Shown here: in pieces, positions 1-8,739 of the stretch
Position numbering within the stretch: the first letter of the stretch is position 1
Layout of the letters: the number at the start of each line of letters is the position of its first letter
NCBI GenBank assembly: GCA_020637805.1
Contig: JACKJU010000001.1
Location: 248,001-312,000 of the forward strand
DNA length: 64,000 nucleotides
Direction: 5' to 3'
Origin: Nitratireductor sp.
GTDB lineage: Bacteria; Pseudomonadota; Alphaproteobacteria; Rhizobiales; Rhizobiaceae
The notes under the pieces: model-generated
What the model was told of the DNA's origin: nothing
What the model saw: the letters and a program-made list of their open reading frames with translations, nothing else
Databases searched by the model: none
Made by a program: the position numbers and the translations under genes

Positions 1-1
1 A

Positions 2-313
2 ATCATTGGCGGGATCGTGCTGCTTGCGTCGGTAATGGCATTTTCCCTTTCCAGTACGGTGTCAGGGCGCTCGGGCCATCGCTGGCGCATCTTCATGTAC
101 ATGCTCCGCCGTTCGGTGTCGGCTTTGCCCAAGTGGTATTTCTGGGCGAGTTTCAGCTCCTACCACGCGCTTGGCATTGCCGTGATCATGGGCGGGGTAA
201 TGCTGGCGACATTTCTGCAAGGCTTCTTGCCGCAAGGCGTAGCATGTGTCCGGCACGGACGCGCTCGGCTAATGGGCCTGGATCGACAGTACCTTGCCGC
301 CGCAACAGATTGA
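2..313 (+). CDS. C-terminal part of an unidentified membrane protein (5' truncated)
   Basis: The reading frame is open from the first bases of the window and ends with TGA at 311-313, so the N-terminus lies outside. The visible 103 residues contain two hydrophobic stretches. The first is at the window edge (IIGGIVLLASVMAF) and the second is around residues 60-80 (LGIAVIMGGVMLATFLQGF). They are separated by a basic segment rich in Arg and aromatic residues, which would face the cytoplasm by the positive-inside rule. I do not recognise the family. The gene converges on the tRNA-Lys gene, whose 3' end is 21 bp further on. It could also be a chance open frame; the two clear membrane segments favour a real gene. 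Confidence 0.45.
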   Translation: MIGGIVLLASVMAFSLSSTVSGRSGHRWRIFMYMLRRSVSALPKWYFWASFSSYHALGIAVIMGGVMLATFLQGFLPQGVACVRHGRARLMGLDRQYLAAATD

Positions 314-333
314 CCGAAGAAGATAACAGAGAG

Positions 334-409
334 TGGTGAGCGCTCAGGGGTTCGAACCCTGGACCTACTGATTAAAAGTCAGTTGCTCTACCAACTGAGC
401 TAAGCGCTC
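334..409 (-). tRNA. tRNA-Lys (anticodon TTT)
   Basis: Read on the minus strand, the 76-nt segment folds as a standard cloverleaf. The acceptor stem GAGCGCT pairs with AGCGCTC, the D-arm contains AGCTCAGTTGGTAGAGC, and the anticodon arm has CTTTTAA in the loop, giving anticodon TTT. The variable loop is AGGTC and the T-arm contains TTCGAAC. The discriminator is A and the CCA end is encoded (334-336). Confidence 0.97.
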
Positions 410-478
410 CCGACCGGCAGCAAGAATGTGCCGAAACTCAGGGATCACCGGCAAGAACTTCCCGCCGGAGTCGCGCGG

Positions 479-507
479 AAATTAGGGGCAACGCTGTCAC
501 CGGTCAA
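479..507 (-). promoter_or_regulatory. Sigma-70 promoter of tRNA-Lys
   Basis: On the minus strand TTGACC (502-507) is followed after exactly 17 bp by TAATTT (479-484). This is a near-consensus housekeeping promoter and would start transcription about 60 nt before the mature tRNA-Lys 5' end. Confidence 0.6.
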
Positions 508-536
508 CCGTAAAATCAGCCGATGTCAAAAAAAGT

Positions 537-1376
537 TCACAGGCCGGTAAGAGCGGCTTTCCAGCAGGCTGCCTGCAATGCGAGCGGCGAAGGTTCGACC
601 GGCTGCAGAAACGCATTACGCCCCATCCTGGAAGCCTTCTTCATCACCGGAGCGGCAATAGCGAGCGGCAGGAATGCACTGCGAGCAGACCCTGGAAGCC
701 GGCCAATGGCATCACGCGCCCTGTCTCGATGATTGGCGGCAAAACCGAGAAAGAGAGCGAGCGCCTTCTCGTGGATCTGCCCCGGTTCACCCGCATACAG
801 ATCAGGCGTCATGCCTGCATCGGAAAGAATGTCCGACGGGAGATATGTCTGCCCAGCAACTCGCGTGCCGGCCAGCTCGCGCAAGAGCATTGCCGAGCCA
901 TAGGCTACACCGGCGTGGCCTGCGGCCTCGGAGAGGTCTTCACCGCGTTCCACGCCGCAGATCACCGCTGTCTCGTGGAACAGAACGCTATGGGTTTCGC
1001 CCAGCCATCCTTCAAGCGTGTGCCTGTCCCCCATGGGATCGTGATAGAGATCGAAAGCCCGCGCTTCCGCGATCCGCGCAAGCGTGCCGGCATTCAAGCC
1101 GTGGCGATCGATTACAGCAAGCAAGGCGGCGCAAAGCGGATTGGCAGCCGCCTCGCCTGCCCTTTCGCCTTCAACCGCCTCTCGCCACCATTGCAGCCTG
1201 ATTTCTCCCAGGCCCGGATCGCTTACGATTCGCGGGATGCGTGCGAGTTCAGCCGCATAGCAATACAGACATGCAACGTCCTCGCGTACTGCGCCCGGCA
1301 GGAATAGCGATGGCACATAGTGCCAAGGGTCCGCTTCGCGAAGCTGCGCCAGAAACGGAAGGCTTGTTGTGGTCAC
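537..1376 (-). CDS. Squalene/phytoene synthase family protein (NDUFAF6-like)
   Basis: A 279-residue protein of the trans-isoprenyl diphosphate synthase head-to-head family. It has the family's N-terminal region (DPWHYVPSLFLPGAVRE, YCYAAELARI) and the helix QWWREAVEG, but the aspartate-rich substrate motifs of true phytoene synthases are degenerate: AFDLYHDPMGD stands where a DxxxD motif is expected. In alphaproteobacteria this family member sits next to secDF and resembles mitochondrial complex I assembly factor NDUFAF6 more than carotenoid enzymes. There is no other carotenoid gene nearby. It lies 37 bp downstream of the Mth938-like gene on the same strand, which suggests one transcript. A role in respiratory complex assembly is inferred from homology only; an isoprenoid activity cannot be excluded. 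Confidence 0.8.
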   Translation of the reverse strand: MTTTSLPFLAQLREADPWHYVPSLFLPGAVREDVACLYCYAAELARIPRIVSDPGLGEIRLQWWREAVEGERAGEAAANPLCAALLAVIDRHGLNAGTLARIAEARAFDLYHDPMGDRHTLEGWLGETHSVLFHETAVICGVERGEDLSEAAGHAGVAYGSAMLLRELAGTRVAGQTYLPSDILSDAGMTPDLYAGEPGQIHEKALALFLGFAANHRDRARDAIGRLPGSARSAFLPLAIAAPVMKKASRMGRNAFLQPVEPSPLALQAACWKAALTGL

Positions 1377-1413
1377 GCCAGCGGGCCTCCTGCAAGGTTG
1401 GCTGAAGGCCGGT

Positions 1414-1836
1414 TCAAACCGGCAAAAGGGCTGCAGCGACGGCCCTGTTCTCGCCCAACAGCACGTTGAACGTGCGCACGGCGGCGCCTGTCGACATGGA
1501 ATCCGCCCGTATCGATTTCTCGCGCAATGCTTCTCGTAGCGCCGCAGGGATCGGAATGAGATCGGTACCGGTTCCTATCAGGAGTACTTCGATACCCTCT
1601 GCCTCTTCCAGTACACGTTCGAAACTGGAAACGGACAGAGCCTTTTGGCCGTCTTCGACATTCCAGCCGTAGATACCCGATGGCAGGAACTGCACGGCTC
1701 CCCTGTGGCTCATGTCGGCAAAGCGAAAACCGCCATTGCCATAGGCGTCGATGGGCGCGCGTCCCGGATAGTGCGCCTCGCGGAATTCCATGCCTTTGGC
1801 AATTTCGCTCATATCAATCCGTCTCATAACGCTCAC
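1414..1836 (-). CDS. Mth938-like domain protein (DUF498, NDUFAF3 family)
   Basis: A 140-residue protein with the compact Mth938/DUF498 fold. Typical motifs are APIDAYGNGGFRF near the N-terminus, LPSGIYGWN, and the glycine-rich turn EVLLIGTGTDLIPIP. The eukaryotic relative NDUFAF3 is a mitochondrial complex I assembly factor. Here the gene lies between secDF (stop 91 bp upstream) and the NDUFAF6-like gene on the same strand. The start could also be the internal Met at residue 9 (MSEIAKG). Function in bacteria is not established. The context suggests membrane protein biogenesis. Confidence 0.85.
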   Translation of the reverse strand: MSVMRRIDMSEIAKGMEFREAHYPGRAPIDAYGNGGFRFADMSHRGAVQFLPSGIYGWNVEDGQKALSVSSFERVLEEAEGIEVLLIGTGTDLIPIPAALREALREKSIRADSMSTGAAVRTFNVLLGENRAVAAALLPV

Positions 1837-1927
1837 GCAGTCTTCCGGCTTCCGTGCATCACTTCTTCTGATGCAGTTGGCGCGAACGCGTATAAGCTCC
1901 GCCGTCCACCGTGAAGCCAGGCACGCG

Positions 1928-4522
1928 TTATCCGAAATTCACCGGCGTTGTGTTGGCGGTTGCCGCCTTTTCCTTTTCGGCGTCCGACCCTGAACTGTTG
2001 TCCGCGATTTGTCCCGGCCTCAGATTGAACAGGATCAGTACCGGTGCCGCGATGAAGATCGAGGAATAGGTGCCGACGAACACGCCGAAGATCATTGCAA
2101 AGGTGAATGAAGCCAAGACCTCGCCACCCAGGAAGTACAGCGAAAAGAGCGCGACAAGCGTCGTTGCGGACGTCAGGATGGTTCGCGACAAGGTCTGGTT
2201 GATCGACATGTCGATCAATTCCGGAATTGTCATCTTCTTGTATTTTCGAAGATTTTCGCGAATTCGGTCATAGACGACCACCGTATCGTTCAACGAATAG
2301 CCAACGATGGTGAGGATCGCCGCAATCGAGGACAGCGAAAATTCAAGCCGCAAGACCGCGAACATGCCGATCGTCAGCAACACGTCGTGCAGCGTCGCAA
2401 TAACCGCCCCGACCGAGAACTGCCACTCGAACCGGAACCAGATGTAGACCATGATCGCGAGAAGCGAGACGATGACCGCAAGCGTGCCGGTCTGCGCCAA
2501 CTCCCCCGAGACCGTGGGGCCAACTACCTCGACTCTCCTGAAGTCGAAATCGTTTTCCAATTCGCCACGAACGAGTGCCTCAACGCTCTGATCTGCACTG
2601 TCAACGGTTCCACGGCTCTCAACGCGGACGAGGATTTCCTCAGGCGAGCCGAATTCCTGCACCTGCACATCGCCCAGATTGAGGTCGCCCAGCCGGCCGC
2701 GAACATCTGCGATGTCCGCCGGGCCCGATTTTGACTGGAGTTCGACCAGGGTTCCGCCCTTGAAGTCGATGCCGAAGTTGAGGCTGACCAGAAAGAACAG
2801 GCCAACGGAGACGATGACGGCGATTGCCGAGATCGGGAAAGTGATCATGCGGCCGCGCATGAAGCGGAAGTTCGTGCTTTCCGGAATGATGTCGACCGGA
2901 CGCGCAGGAATTTCCTTCGGCTTGCGATAGCGTATCCACAGCGCAACCATGAGCCTGGTGAAGGTGTAGGCAGTGAACACCGTCGTTACGATACCGATGG
3001 CCAAAGTGACCGCAAAGCCGCGGATCGGTCCCGATCCCAGATAGAACAGGATGAACGCGGCAATCAGCGTTGTGATGTTCGCATCGAGGATGGTCGCAAT
3101 CGCGGTTCTGAAACCGGCATCGAAGGACTGGATCAGGCTTCGCCCGTTGCGCCGCTCCTCGCGGATGCGCTCATAGATCAGGACGTTCGAGTCGACGGCC
3201 ATGCCCATCGTGAGCACGATACCTGCGATGCCCGGCAGTGTGAGTGTCGCACCCAGTATGGACAGGATGCCGATCAGCATGGCGATGTTGGCAATCAGTG
3301 CGACGTTGGCAATCAGACCCAGGAAGCCGTAGGCCAGAACCATGAACACCAGAACTGCTATGGCACCGACGATCGATGCAATCTTGCCCGCAGCAATGGC
3401 GTCCGCACCAAGGCCCGGACCGACCGTGCGCTCCTCAATGATGTCCAGCTTGGCAGGAAGCGCGCCTGCGCGCAGAAGGACAGCGAGATCGTTGGCGCTC
3501 TCGATGGTGAAATTGCCGGATATCTGTCCCGCACCGCCAAGAATGGGTTCGCGGATGACCGGTGCCGAAAGCACGACATTGTCGAGCACGATAGCAAAGG
3601 GCTTGTTGACGTTTGCCTGTGTTACCTGACCGAAACGGGCTGCACCCTTGGTGTTGAAGCGGAAGGAGACAATCGGCTCGTTGGTCTGCTGGTTGAACCC
3701 CGCCTGAGCATCGACCAGGTCCTCTCCATCCACCATCGAGCGTGTCTCGACGAGATAGGAGCGAACGGGTTCGCCTTCGGCATCATTTTCGTAGAGGACT
3801 TCCGTTCCCGCAGGCGGCCTTGTCTGCAATGCCTCCTGGGCGCTCATTTCACTGGAAACAAGATGGAACGAGAGCTTCGCAGTCTGGCCGATCAGGGCCT
3901 TGAGGCGAGCCGGATCGTCGAGGCCAGGTACCTGGACAAGTATGCGATCATTGCCCTGGCGCTGAACGACCGGTTCGGTGGTGCCCAGTTCGTCGATCCT
4001 GCGGCGGATGACCTCAATCGACTGTGTCACAGCCGCCGACATGGCATTCTCGATGCCCTGTGCATTGAGTTTAAGGTCGATGACACTGTTTCCGTCATCG
4101 GTCATGTCGACTTCGCGAACGGCCCCCTGCCCGAAAATGCCGCTCGATACAGGCTGCGTAACTTCGGCCAGTTTTTCCTTAGCGAGTGCCAGCTGGGAAG
4201 GATCGCGCAATCTTACGGAAACGCCACCATCGCCTTCCTTGATGTCGGCCATGCGGTAGCCGATCTTCTCTGCTCGGAGAATCCTGCGAACATCGTCACG
4301 GAGCGACGTCATGCGCTCCTGGACCATGGATCGTCTGTCGACCTGCATCAGAACGTGACTGCCGCCCTGAAGGTCAAGACCAAGCGTCATCTGCTTGCTT
4401 GGCACCCACTCGGGAAGGTTCTGGAGATTGTCCCTGGAAACCAGGTTCGGCGCGGCGTAGATGAAGCCGGCCACGACCACGAGCAGGATCGATATGATTT
4501 TCCAGCGGGAGAAATATAGCAT
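1928..4522 (-). CDS. secDF: Fused protein translocase subunit SecDF
   Basis: An 864-residue fusion of SecD and SecF, the proton-motive-force-driven partners of the SecYEG channel that help pull preproteins across the inner membrane. The SecD half starts with one membrane helix, followed by the DLQGGSHVLMQ motif near residue 50, a large periplasmic P1 domain and five further helices (for example GIVLTMGMAVDSNVLIYERI). The SecF half repeats the design from about residue 560, with NFGIDFKGGTLVELQ and GYSLNDTVVVYDRIREN. Its length is as expected for alphaproteobacterial fusions. yajC lies upstream on the same strand, about 200 bp away and separated by a terminator-like hairpin. Confidence 0.98.
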   Translation of the reverse strand: MLYFSRWKIISILLVVVAGFIYAAPNLVSRDNLQNLPEWVPSKQMTLGLDLQGGSHVLMQVDRRSMVQERMTSLRDDVRRILRAEKIGYRMADIKEGDGGVSVRLRDPSQLALAKEKLAEVTQPVSSGIFGQGAVREVDMTDDGNSVIDLKLNAQGIENAMSAAVTQSIEVIRRRIDELGTTEPVVQRQGNDRILVQVPGLDDPARLKALIGQTAKLSFHLVSSEMSAQEALQTRPPAGTEVLYENDAEGEPVRSYLVETRSMVDGEDLVDAQAGFNQQTNEPIVSFRFNTKGAARFGQVTQANVNKPFAIVLDNVVLSAPVIREPILGGAGQISGNFTIESANDLAVLLRAGALPAKLDIIEERTVGPGLGADAIAAGKIASIVGAIAVLVFMVLAYGFLGLIANVALIANIAMLIGILSILGATLTLPGIAGIVLTMGMAVDSNVLIYERIREERRNGRSLIQSFDAGFRTAIATILDANITTLIAAFILFYLGSGPIRGFAVTLAIGIVTTVFTAYTFTRLMVALWIRYRKPKEIPARPVDIIPESTNFRFMRGRMITFPISAIAVIVSVGLFFLVSLNFGIDFKGGTLVELQSKSGPADIADVRGRLGDLNLGDVQVQEFGSPEEILVRVESRGTVDSADQSVEALVRGELENDFDFRRVEVVGPTVSGELAQTGTLAVIVSLLAIMVYIWFRFEWQFSVGAVIATLHDVLLTIGMFAVLRLEFSLSSIAAILTIVGYSLNDTVVVYDRIRENLRKYKKMTIPELIDMSINQTLSRTILTSATTLVALFSLYFLGGEVLASFTFAMIFGVFVGTYSSIFIAAPVLILFNLRPGQIADNSSGSDAEKEKAATANTTPVNFG

Positions 4523-4692
4523 CGCAGCACTTCTTCAAATTCATGGCACGTGTTCCGCGAAGACATTCTTCTCCGGAGTTGCACCATTTCGGTCTATCCG
4601 CGCAGACTTCGCTGCACGCAGGATTTCAATCGGGTCTTATTGCGCCCCGGTTGGATAATGCCGCGCACGGCCAGGAGCCGTCCGCGCTGCAG

Positions 4693-4716
4693 AAAAGGCC
4701 GCCATCGCTGGCGGCC
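4693..4716 (-). terminator. Terminator-like hairpin after yajC
   Basis: GGCCGCCA (4697-4704) and TGGCGGCC (4709-4716) form an 8-bp stem with loop TCGC. On the minus strand four U residues follow. It lies 6 bp after the yajC stop codon and suggests that yajC and secDF are at least partly separate transcription units. Confidence 0.65.
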
Positions 4717-4721
4717 CCCGT

Positions 4722-5069
4722 TCAGGCAGTCTTGGCAGCCTCGCCCTTGACGCGCACGTCTGCAACCATCGAGCGGACAACACGAACTTTCAGTTCCTTC
4801 GCGATCTCGACCTCGAGTTCGTTGTCGTCGACAACCTTCGTGACCTTGCCGACGATGCCGCCACTTGTAACAATGGTGTCGTTGCGGCGGATGTTCTTGA
4901 GCATCTCGTCACGCTGTTTCATCTGCTGGCGCTGGGGGCGGATCAGCAGGAAATAGAAGATGACGAACATCAGCACGAAAGGCAGCAGGCTCATGACCAT
5001 GTCCGTTGTGCCGCTGCCGGTGGCTCCCTGGGCAAATGCCGGTGTCGCAAACATAAGAAGAAACTCCAT
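4722..5069 (-). CDS. yajC: Preprotein translocase subunit YajC
   Basis: A 115-residue inner-membrane protein that associates with SecDF. It has a short N-terminal segment, one membrane helix (about residues 27-45, LLPFVLMFVIFYFLLIRP) and the family signature RPQRQQMKQRDEML right after the helix. A cytoplasmic KOW-like beta domain follows (NDTIVTSGGIVGKVTKV). The length matches the family. It is transcribed towards secDF, and the divergent DUF815 ATPase gene starts about 260 bp away. Confidence 0.96.
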   Translation of the reverse strand: MEFLLMFATPAFAQGATGSGTTDMVMSLLPFVLMFVIFYFLLIRPQRQQMKQRDEMLKNIRRNDTIVTSGGIVGKVTKVVDDNELEVEIAKELKVRVVRSMVADVRVKGEAAKTA

Positions 5070-5328
5070 TGAAACGTTGGAAACGGACAGCGTCGCCCGA
5101 GCCCGGAAAATGACTTGCCGGTGAAAAAGATCGACCGGATCGCGTGTTGGGCGGAATATAGCGATTGAATATGCGAATGCAAACGAAAGCGCGGGAATTT
5201 TGCCCTCACTTTGCTGCTATCACGGCTAGCGAGGCGGCTTGTCCCAACCGGCCCCTTGTGCCATGCATGCCCTTGAAAAATGGCCGGGATTCATTGGCCA
5301 ATCGAATGCACTGCCGGGAGGGTTTGAA

Positions 5329-6237
5329 TTGTCTGGCACCGAAGACACATCCATCGCACAGGCAAATGCCATGGCCGCACTGGAAGAGAAGCTTGACCGG
5401 CTCGTTGCCGCCGTCGAAGCGCTCTCTTCACGACCCCGCCTGCAGCCGTTCAACCCCAACGAGGCCGAGGCTTTTGTCTGGGAGCCTGAAAAGGGACTGC
5501 TTCAGCCGGTCAAACGCGTCAACCGGGTCGCGATGCCCCTGCTCAAGGGTGTGGACCGGGTCCGCGATATTCTAATCGACAACACAGTCCGTTTCGCCAA
5601 CGGCAATGCCGCGAACAACGTTCTGCTTTGGGGCGCACGCGGAATGGGCAAATCCTCGCTGGTAAAGGCATCGCATGCACATGTAAGCCAGCAACTCGGA
5701 AGCGCCGACGCTCCCCTGAAGCTGATAGAGATACACCGCGAGGATATCGATACCCTGCCGGAACTGCTGAACCTGCTGCGCGAACGGTCGGAACGCTACA
5801 TCCTGTTCTGCGATGACCTTTCGTTCGACCACGACGACTCGTCCTACAAGTCATTGAAAGCCGCCCTTGATGGCGGTGTTGAAGGCAGGCCAGTCAACGT
5901 CGTCTTTTACGCAACGTCCAACCGCCGTCATCTCCTGCCCCGCGACATGATGGAGAACGAGCGGTCCACTGCGATCAATCCGTCCGAAGCGGTTGAGGAA
6001 AAGGTCTCACTCTCCGACAGGTTCGGGCTGTGGCTTGGCTTTCACAAATGCAGCCAGGACGAGTATCTCGAGATGGTCGAAGGCTACGTAAAGCACTACG
6101 GGCTGGAAGTGGAGCCTTCGCAACTCAGGGCCGAGGCTCTGGAATGGTCGACGACCCGTGGCGCGCGTTCAGGCCGTGTCGCGTGGCAGTTCATACACGA
6201 TCTTGCAGGTCGCCTCGGAGTGTCACTGGACGACTGA
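5329..6237 (+). CDS. DUF815 family AAA+ ATPase
   Basis: A 302-residue AAA+ protein of the DUF815 (PF05673) family. After a short coiled N-terminus (ALEEKLDRLVAAVEAL) comes a Walker A motif, WGARGMGKSSL at about residue 105, then a Walker B-like FCDDLSFD and an arginine-rich sensor region (FYATSNRRHLLP). The start TTG at 5329 is chosen because GGGAGG lies 7 bp upstream at 5316-5321. An in-frame upstream TTG at 5239 has no such site, and ATG 5371 is a further alternative. The family has no established biochemical role. The gene is typically found between yajC and the nlpD-like gene in rhizobia, as here. Confidence 0.85.
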   Translation: MSGTEDTSIAQANAMAALEEKLDRLVAAVEALSSRPRLQPFNPNEAEAFVWEPEKGLLQPVKRVNRVAMPLLKGVDRVRDILIDNTVRFANGNAANNVLLWGARGMGKSSLVKASHAHVSQQLGSADAPLKLIEIHREDIDTLPELLNLLRERSERYILFCDDLSFDHDDSSYKSLKAALDGGVEGRPVNVVFYATSNRRHLLPRDMMENERSTAINPSEAVEEKVSLSDRFGLWLGFHKCSQDEYLEMVEGYVKHYGLEVEPSQLRAEALEWSTTRGARSGRVAWQFIHDLAGRLGVSLDD

Positions 6238-6261
6238 TTTCCGATCTGCTTCCGCAATTGA

Positions 6262-6297
6262 AATGGCCCTGTATCCGGATCCGGATACAGGGCCATT
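6262..6297. terminator. 36-bp perfect palindrome, probable bidirectional terminator
   Basis: The two 18-nt arms are exact reverse complements with no spacer; the centre is the hexamer GGATCC. It lies between the convergent DUF815 ATPase gene (stop at 6237) and the NlpD-like gene (stop at 6347). Only short U-rich tails follow on either strand, so it may stop both transcripts as a strong hairpin. Confidence 0.7.
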
Positions 6298-6346
6298 GTT
6301 GATCCCGGCGAGTTCCCCAACCGATGCCGGAACCGGATCTGCGATG

Positions 6347-7993
6347 TCAGCTTCTCAGGAAGGACATCGGGTTGACCGGCTTCGAGTTCTTGCGAACCTC
6401 GAAATGCAGCATTGGCTGATCCACGTTGCCGGTACGGCCCGACTTGGCGATCACTTCGCCGCGTTTGACTTCCTGGCCTTTGCGCACGGCATTGGAACTG
6501 TTGTGCGCATAGGCGGTGACGATGCCGTCTGCGTGGCGGATAAGGATCAGGTTCCCAAAACCCTCGAGTTCGTTGCCCGAATAGATGACCACGCCGTTTT
6601 CGGCTGCCTTCACCGCGGTGCCTTCGGGTACCGAAATGTCGATGCCGTCATTGATGCCACTTGCACGTTTCTCGCCGAACGCAGCGACGACGCGCCCCTG
6701 TACCGGCCAGCGCAGGTTCTCGATACCGGTGGCGGCAGGAGCCTTGGCATCAACGGAACCCGTGACGACAGAGGTGTCGGGTTTGCTGTTATCCGTGGCA
6801 GGCTTAACATAGGGCTTCGGCTGCGCCGAAGCGGATTTCGTGACAGTGCCCGTAGTGATGGGATCGACGGCGGATGCGGCCGCAGCCACCACTACTCCGG
6901 CAGCCGGTATAGCCAGGGTCTGGCCGATGCGAATGTTGCTGGATGTAAGGCCGTTAGCCTGTTTCAGGGCATCGACCGAAATTCCATGGCGCGATGCGAT
7001 ACCGGACAATGTGTCGCCGGATGAAACCGTGTAACCAGCGGATGCGGCTTTGCTTACAGAACCGGTAACTGCCGAATAATCCGGCGTTGAATTCCTGTTG
7101 CTGCTGTCAGATGCGGTCTGCCGGGGACGCATTTCCGGGACCGGTGCCAGCACGCCGCGCCCACTGCTTGCCGTGCGGGTCATCGAATTGTTGTCCGGTG
7201 CGGAAACCGGTGCCGAGCGGGAATAGACATAGGTCGGAATTACGATGCGCTGTCCGGCCTGAAGGTTCTGGGCGCTCGAAAGACCGTTGGCGCGCATCAG
7301 TTCGTTTACCGGTACGCCATAACGCTTCGACAGATTGTAGAGCGTCTCGCCTTCGCGCAGGTTGATTGCCGTTCCGCCTGCCGATGTCCATCCGGCACCC
7401 GATCCAGCAGCCGCAACCGCTGCGGCTGGAACTGCTGCCACAGGTGCGGGCAAGGTTCCGGCGGAACGGGTTGGCGCAGAGCTGGAGATCGAGGCCGTTG
7501 TCATCTTGTCCGTCGAATAACGGGTTTCCGCCTGCGCCAGCGGGGTCGCTGTCGGACTTGGCAGAGAGCTTGACTGGATCGCAGATGCCTGCGGCAGCGG
7601 ATAGGGCTGGTAGGCCGGCTGGTTGCCGGCAGGAAGCTGCCTGTACTGCGGCTGCGCATAGCCGGCATTCTGCTGGCCGTAGAAATTGCCATCATCGTTC
7701 TGCCCGATGCGCGGGCCCACACCGGCCAACGGAACAGGAACGCCGTTGTGCGAACCGATCGAAGCGGTAGTCGTGCGATCCACGTCGCCCGGATAGGGAT
7801 TTTGCGCCTGTGCAGCCTGATAGCCCTGTTGCGGCGCTTCGTTCGCCTGCGGCAGGGCAGAATAGAGGGTGCGGTCCATGCGGGTGAAATCCGAGCTGCA
7901 CCCGGCCAGTCCGCCAACGATACCGATCAGTGCCACCCGGGAGAGGCAGCGGATGCGATTACTCAAAACCAGGGAACGCATTGCCAAACTCAT
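6347..7993 (-). CDS. NlpD/LppB-like lipoprotein with two LysM and a degenerate M23 domain
   Basis: A 548-residue envelope lipoprotein. The lipobox is GGLAGC, giving Cys32. A Pro/Gln/Ala-rich linker follows, then LysM domains at about 209-253 and 320-363 that bind peptidoglycan, and a peptidase M23 (LytM) domain at about 428-545. The zinc site is incomplete. The usual His of the HxxxD motif is Asn448 (GINDGID), and the first His of the HxH motif is Met528 (MLHFEV). This pattern fits NlpD/EnvC-type amidase activators and not an active endopeptidase. An in-frame ATG at 7981 is an alternative start; neither has a clear ribosome binding site. The gene ends facing the palindrome that also follows the DUF815 ATPase. 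Confidence 0.9.
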   Translation of the reverse strand: MSLAMRSLVLSNRIRCLSRVALIGIVGGLAGCSSDFTRMDRTLYSALPQANEAPQQGYQAAQAQNPYPGDVDRTTTASIGSHNGVPVPLAGVGPRIGQNDDGNFYGQQNAGYAQPQYRQLPAGNQPAYQPYPLPQASAIQSSSLPSPTATPLAQAETRYSTDKMTTASISSSAPTRSAGTLPAPVAAVPAAAVAAAGSGAGWTSAGGTAINLREGETLYNLSKRYGVPVNELMRANGLSSAQNLQAGQRIVIPTYVYSRSAPVSAPDNNSMTRTASSGRGVLAPVPEMRPRQTASDSSNRNSTPDYSAVTGSVSKAASAGYTVSSGDTLSGIASRHGISVDALKQANGLTSSNIRIGQTLAIPAAGVVVAAAASAVDPITTGTVTKSASAQPKPYVKPATDNSKPDTSVVTGSVDAKAPAATGIENLRWPVQGRVVAAFGEKRASGINDGIDISVPEGTAVKAAENGVVIYSGNELEGFGNLILIRHADGIVTAYAHNSSNAVRKGQEVKRGEVIAKSGRTGNVDQPMLHFEVRKNSKPVNPMSFLRS

Positions 7994-8192
7994 GCTTTTG
8001 GAGATTTCTGTGTAAATTGATTAGAACGCGTTAATCTTACTTCCCGGTTAATGGTCGCCGGAATTTCGTCAGCTTCACTGCATCAGCCGGCAATTGGCCC
8101 CCACCTGATGCGTTGAACGGTTCACATTGCTAGCGATCCGCATTAAGTTGCGCGTCGAAACAGAAACACGCCCCAGAATTTGCAAGGTCAAA

Positions 8193-8711
8193 ATGAACAA
8201 AGCGATTTTCTGAGCAGGTTGTGCCCTGCTGCTACTTGCCCATGGCTCACTCAACGCATCGGCACAGAGTACAGAGAATTCAGAAACACCGACGGGCAAA
8301 TGGCTCGTCCAGTGCAACAACCAGCAGAATTTCGAAAAGCTTTCCTGCCAGATGAACCAGACCCAGCGCATGGCCAAGACCGGCGTGCGCCTGCTCTCGG
8401 TCACCATTCTGGAGAATGCATCGGGTGGAACGGACATGGTCCTTTCCCTTCCCCATGGCGTGGCGCTTCAGGACGGCGTGAACTACAAGATCGACAGTGG
8501 CGCCAAGCGCTCGGGCAACATCACGGTAGCCGACGCGAATGGGAGTTATTCGAAGATCCCTCTGACCGCCGACGATATCGCCAACATGCGCAAGGGTACC
8601 TCACTCGAAGTGAGTGCGTTCGTCGAAGGATCGAACGGCATCGCGTTCAACGTCGACCTGACAGGTTTTGCGCGCGCCTATGATCTCATGAAAAAGGCTG
8701 GCAGCCTGTAG
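8193..8711 (+). pseudogene. IalB family protein gene with an in-frame TGA in the signal peptide
   Basis: From ATG 8193 (AAGG 6 bp upstream) the frame reads MNKAIF, then TGA at 8211-8213, then AGCALLLLAHGSLNASAQ and a full invasion-associated locus B domain. That domain includes TGKWLVQC, RMAKTGVRLLSVTIL, LPHGVALQDGVNYKID and a C-terminal Leu. The residues on both sides of the stop form one typical signal peptide with an ASA-Q cleavage site, so codon 7 interrupts an otherwise intact gene of about 172 codons. The next in-frame ATG is 8352, which would lack any export signal. Nonsense mutation, sequencing error or readthrough are all possible. IalB proteins are periplasmic. The gene has its own terminator. 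Confidence 0.85.
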
Positions 8712-8739
8712 GGTTTCAATTGCTGCCACAGAAACGAGA

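Noticed and set aside
537..1376. Carotenoid or hopanoid biosynthesis locus
   Set aside because: Only one synthase-like gene is present, with degenerate Asp motifs and no crt or shc/hpn genes nearby.
8211..8213. TGA read as selenocysteine
   Set aside because: It lies in a signal peptide, where selenocysteine has no sense, and no SECIS-like hairpin follows closely.
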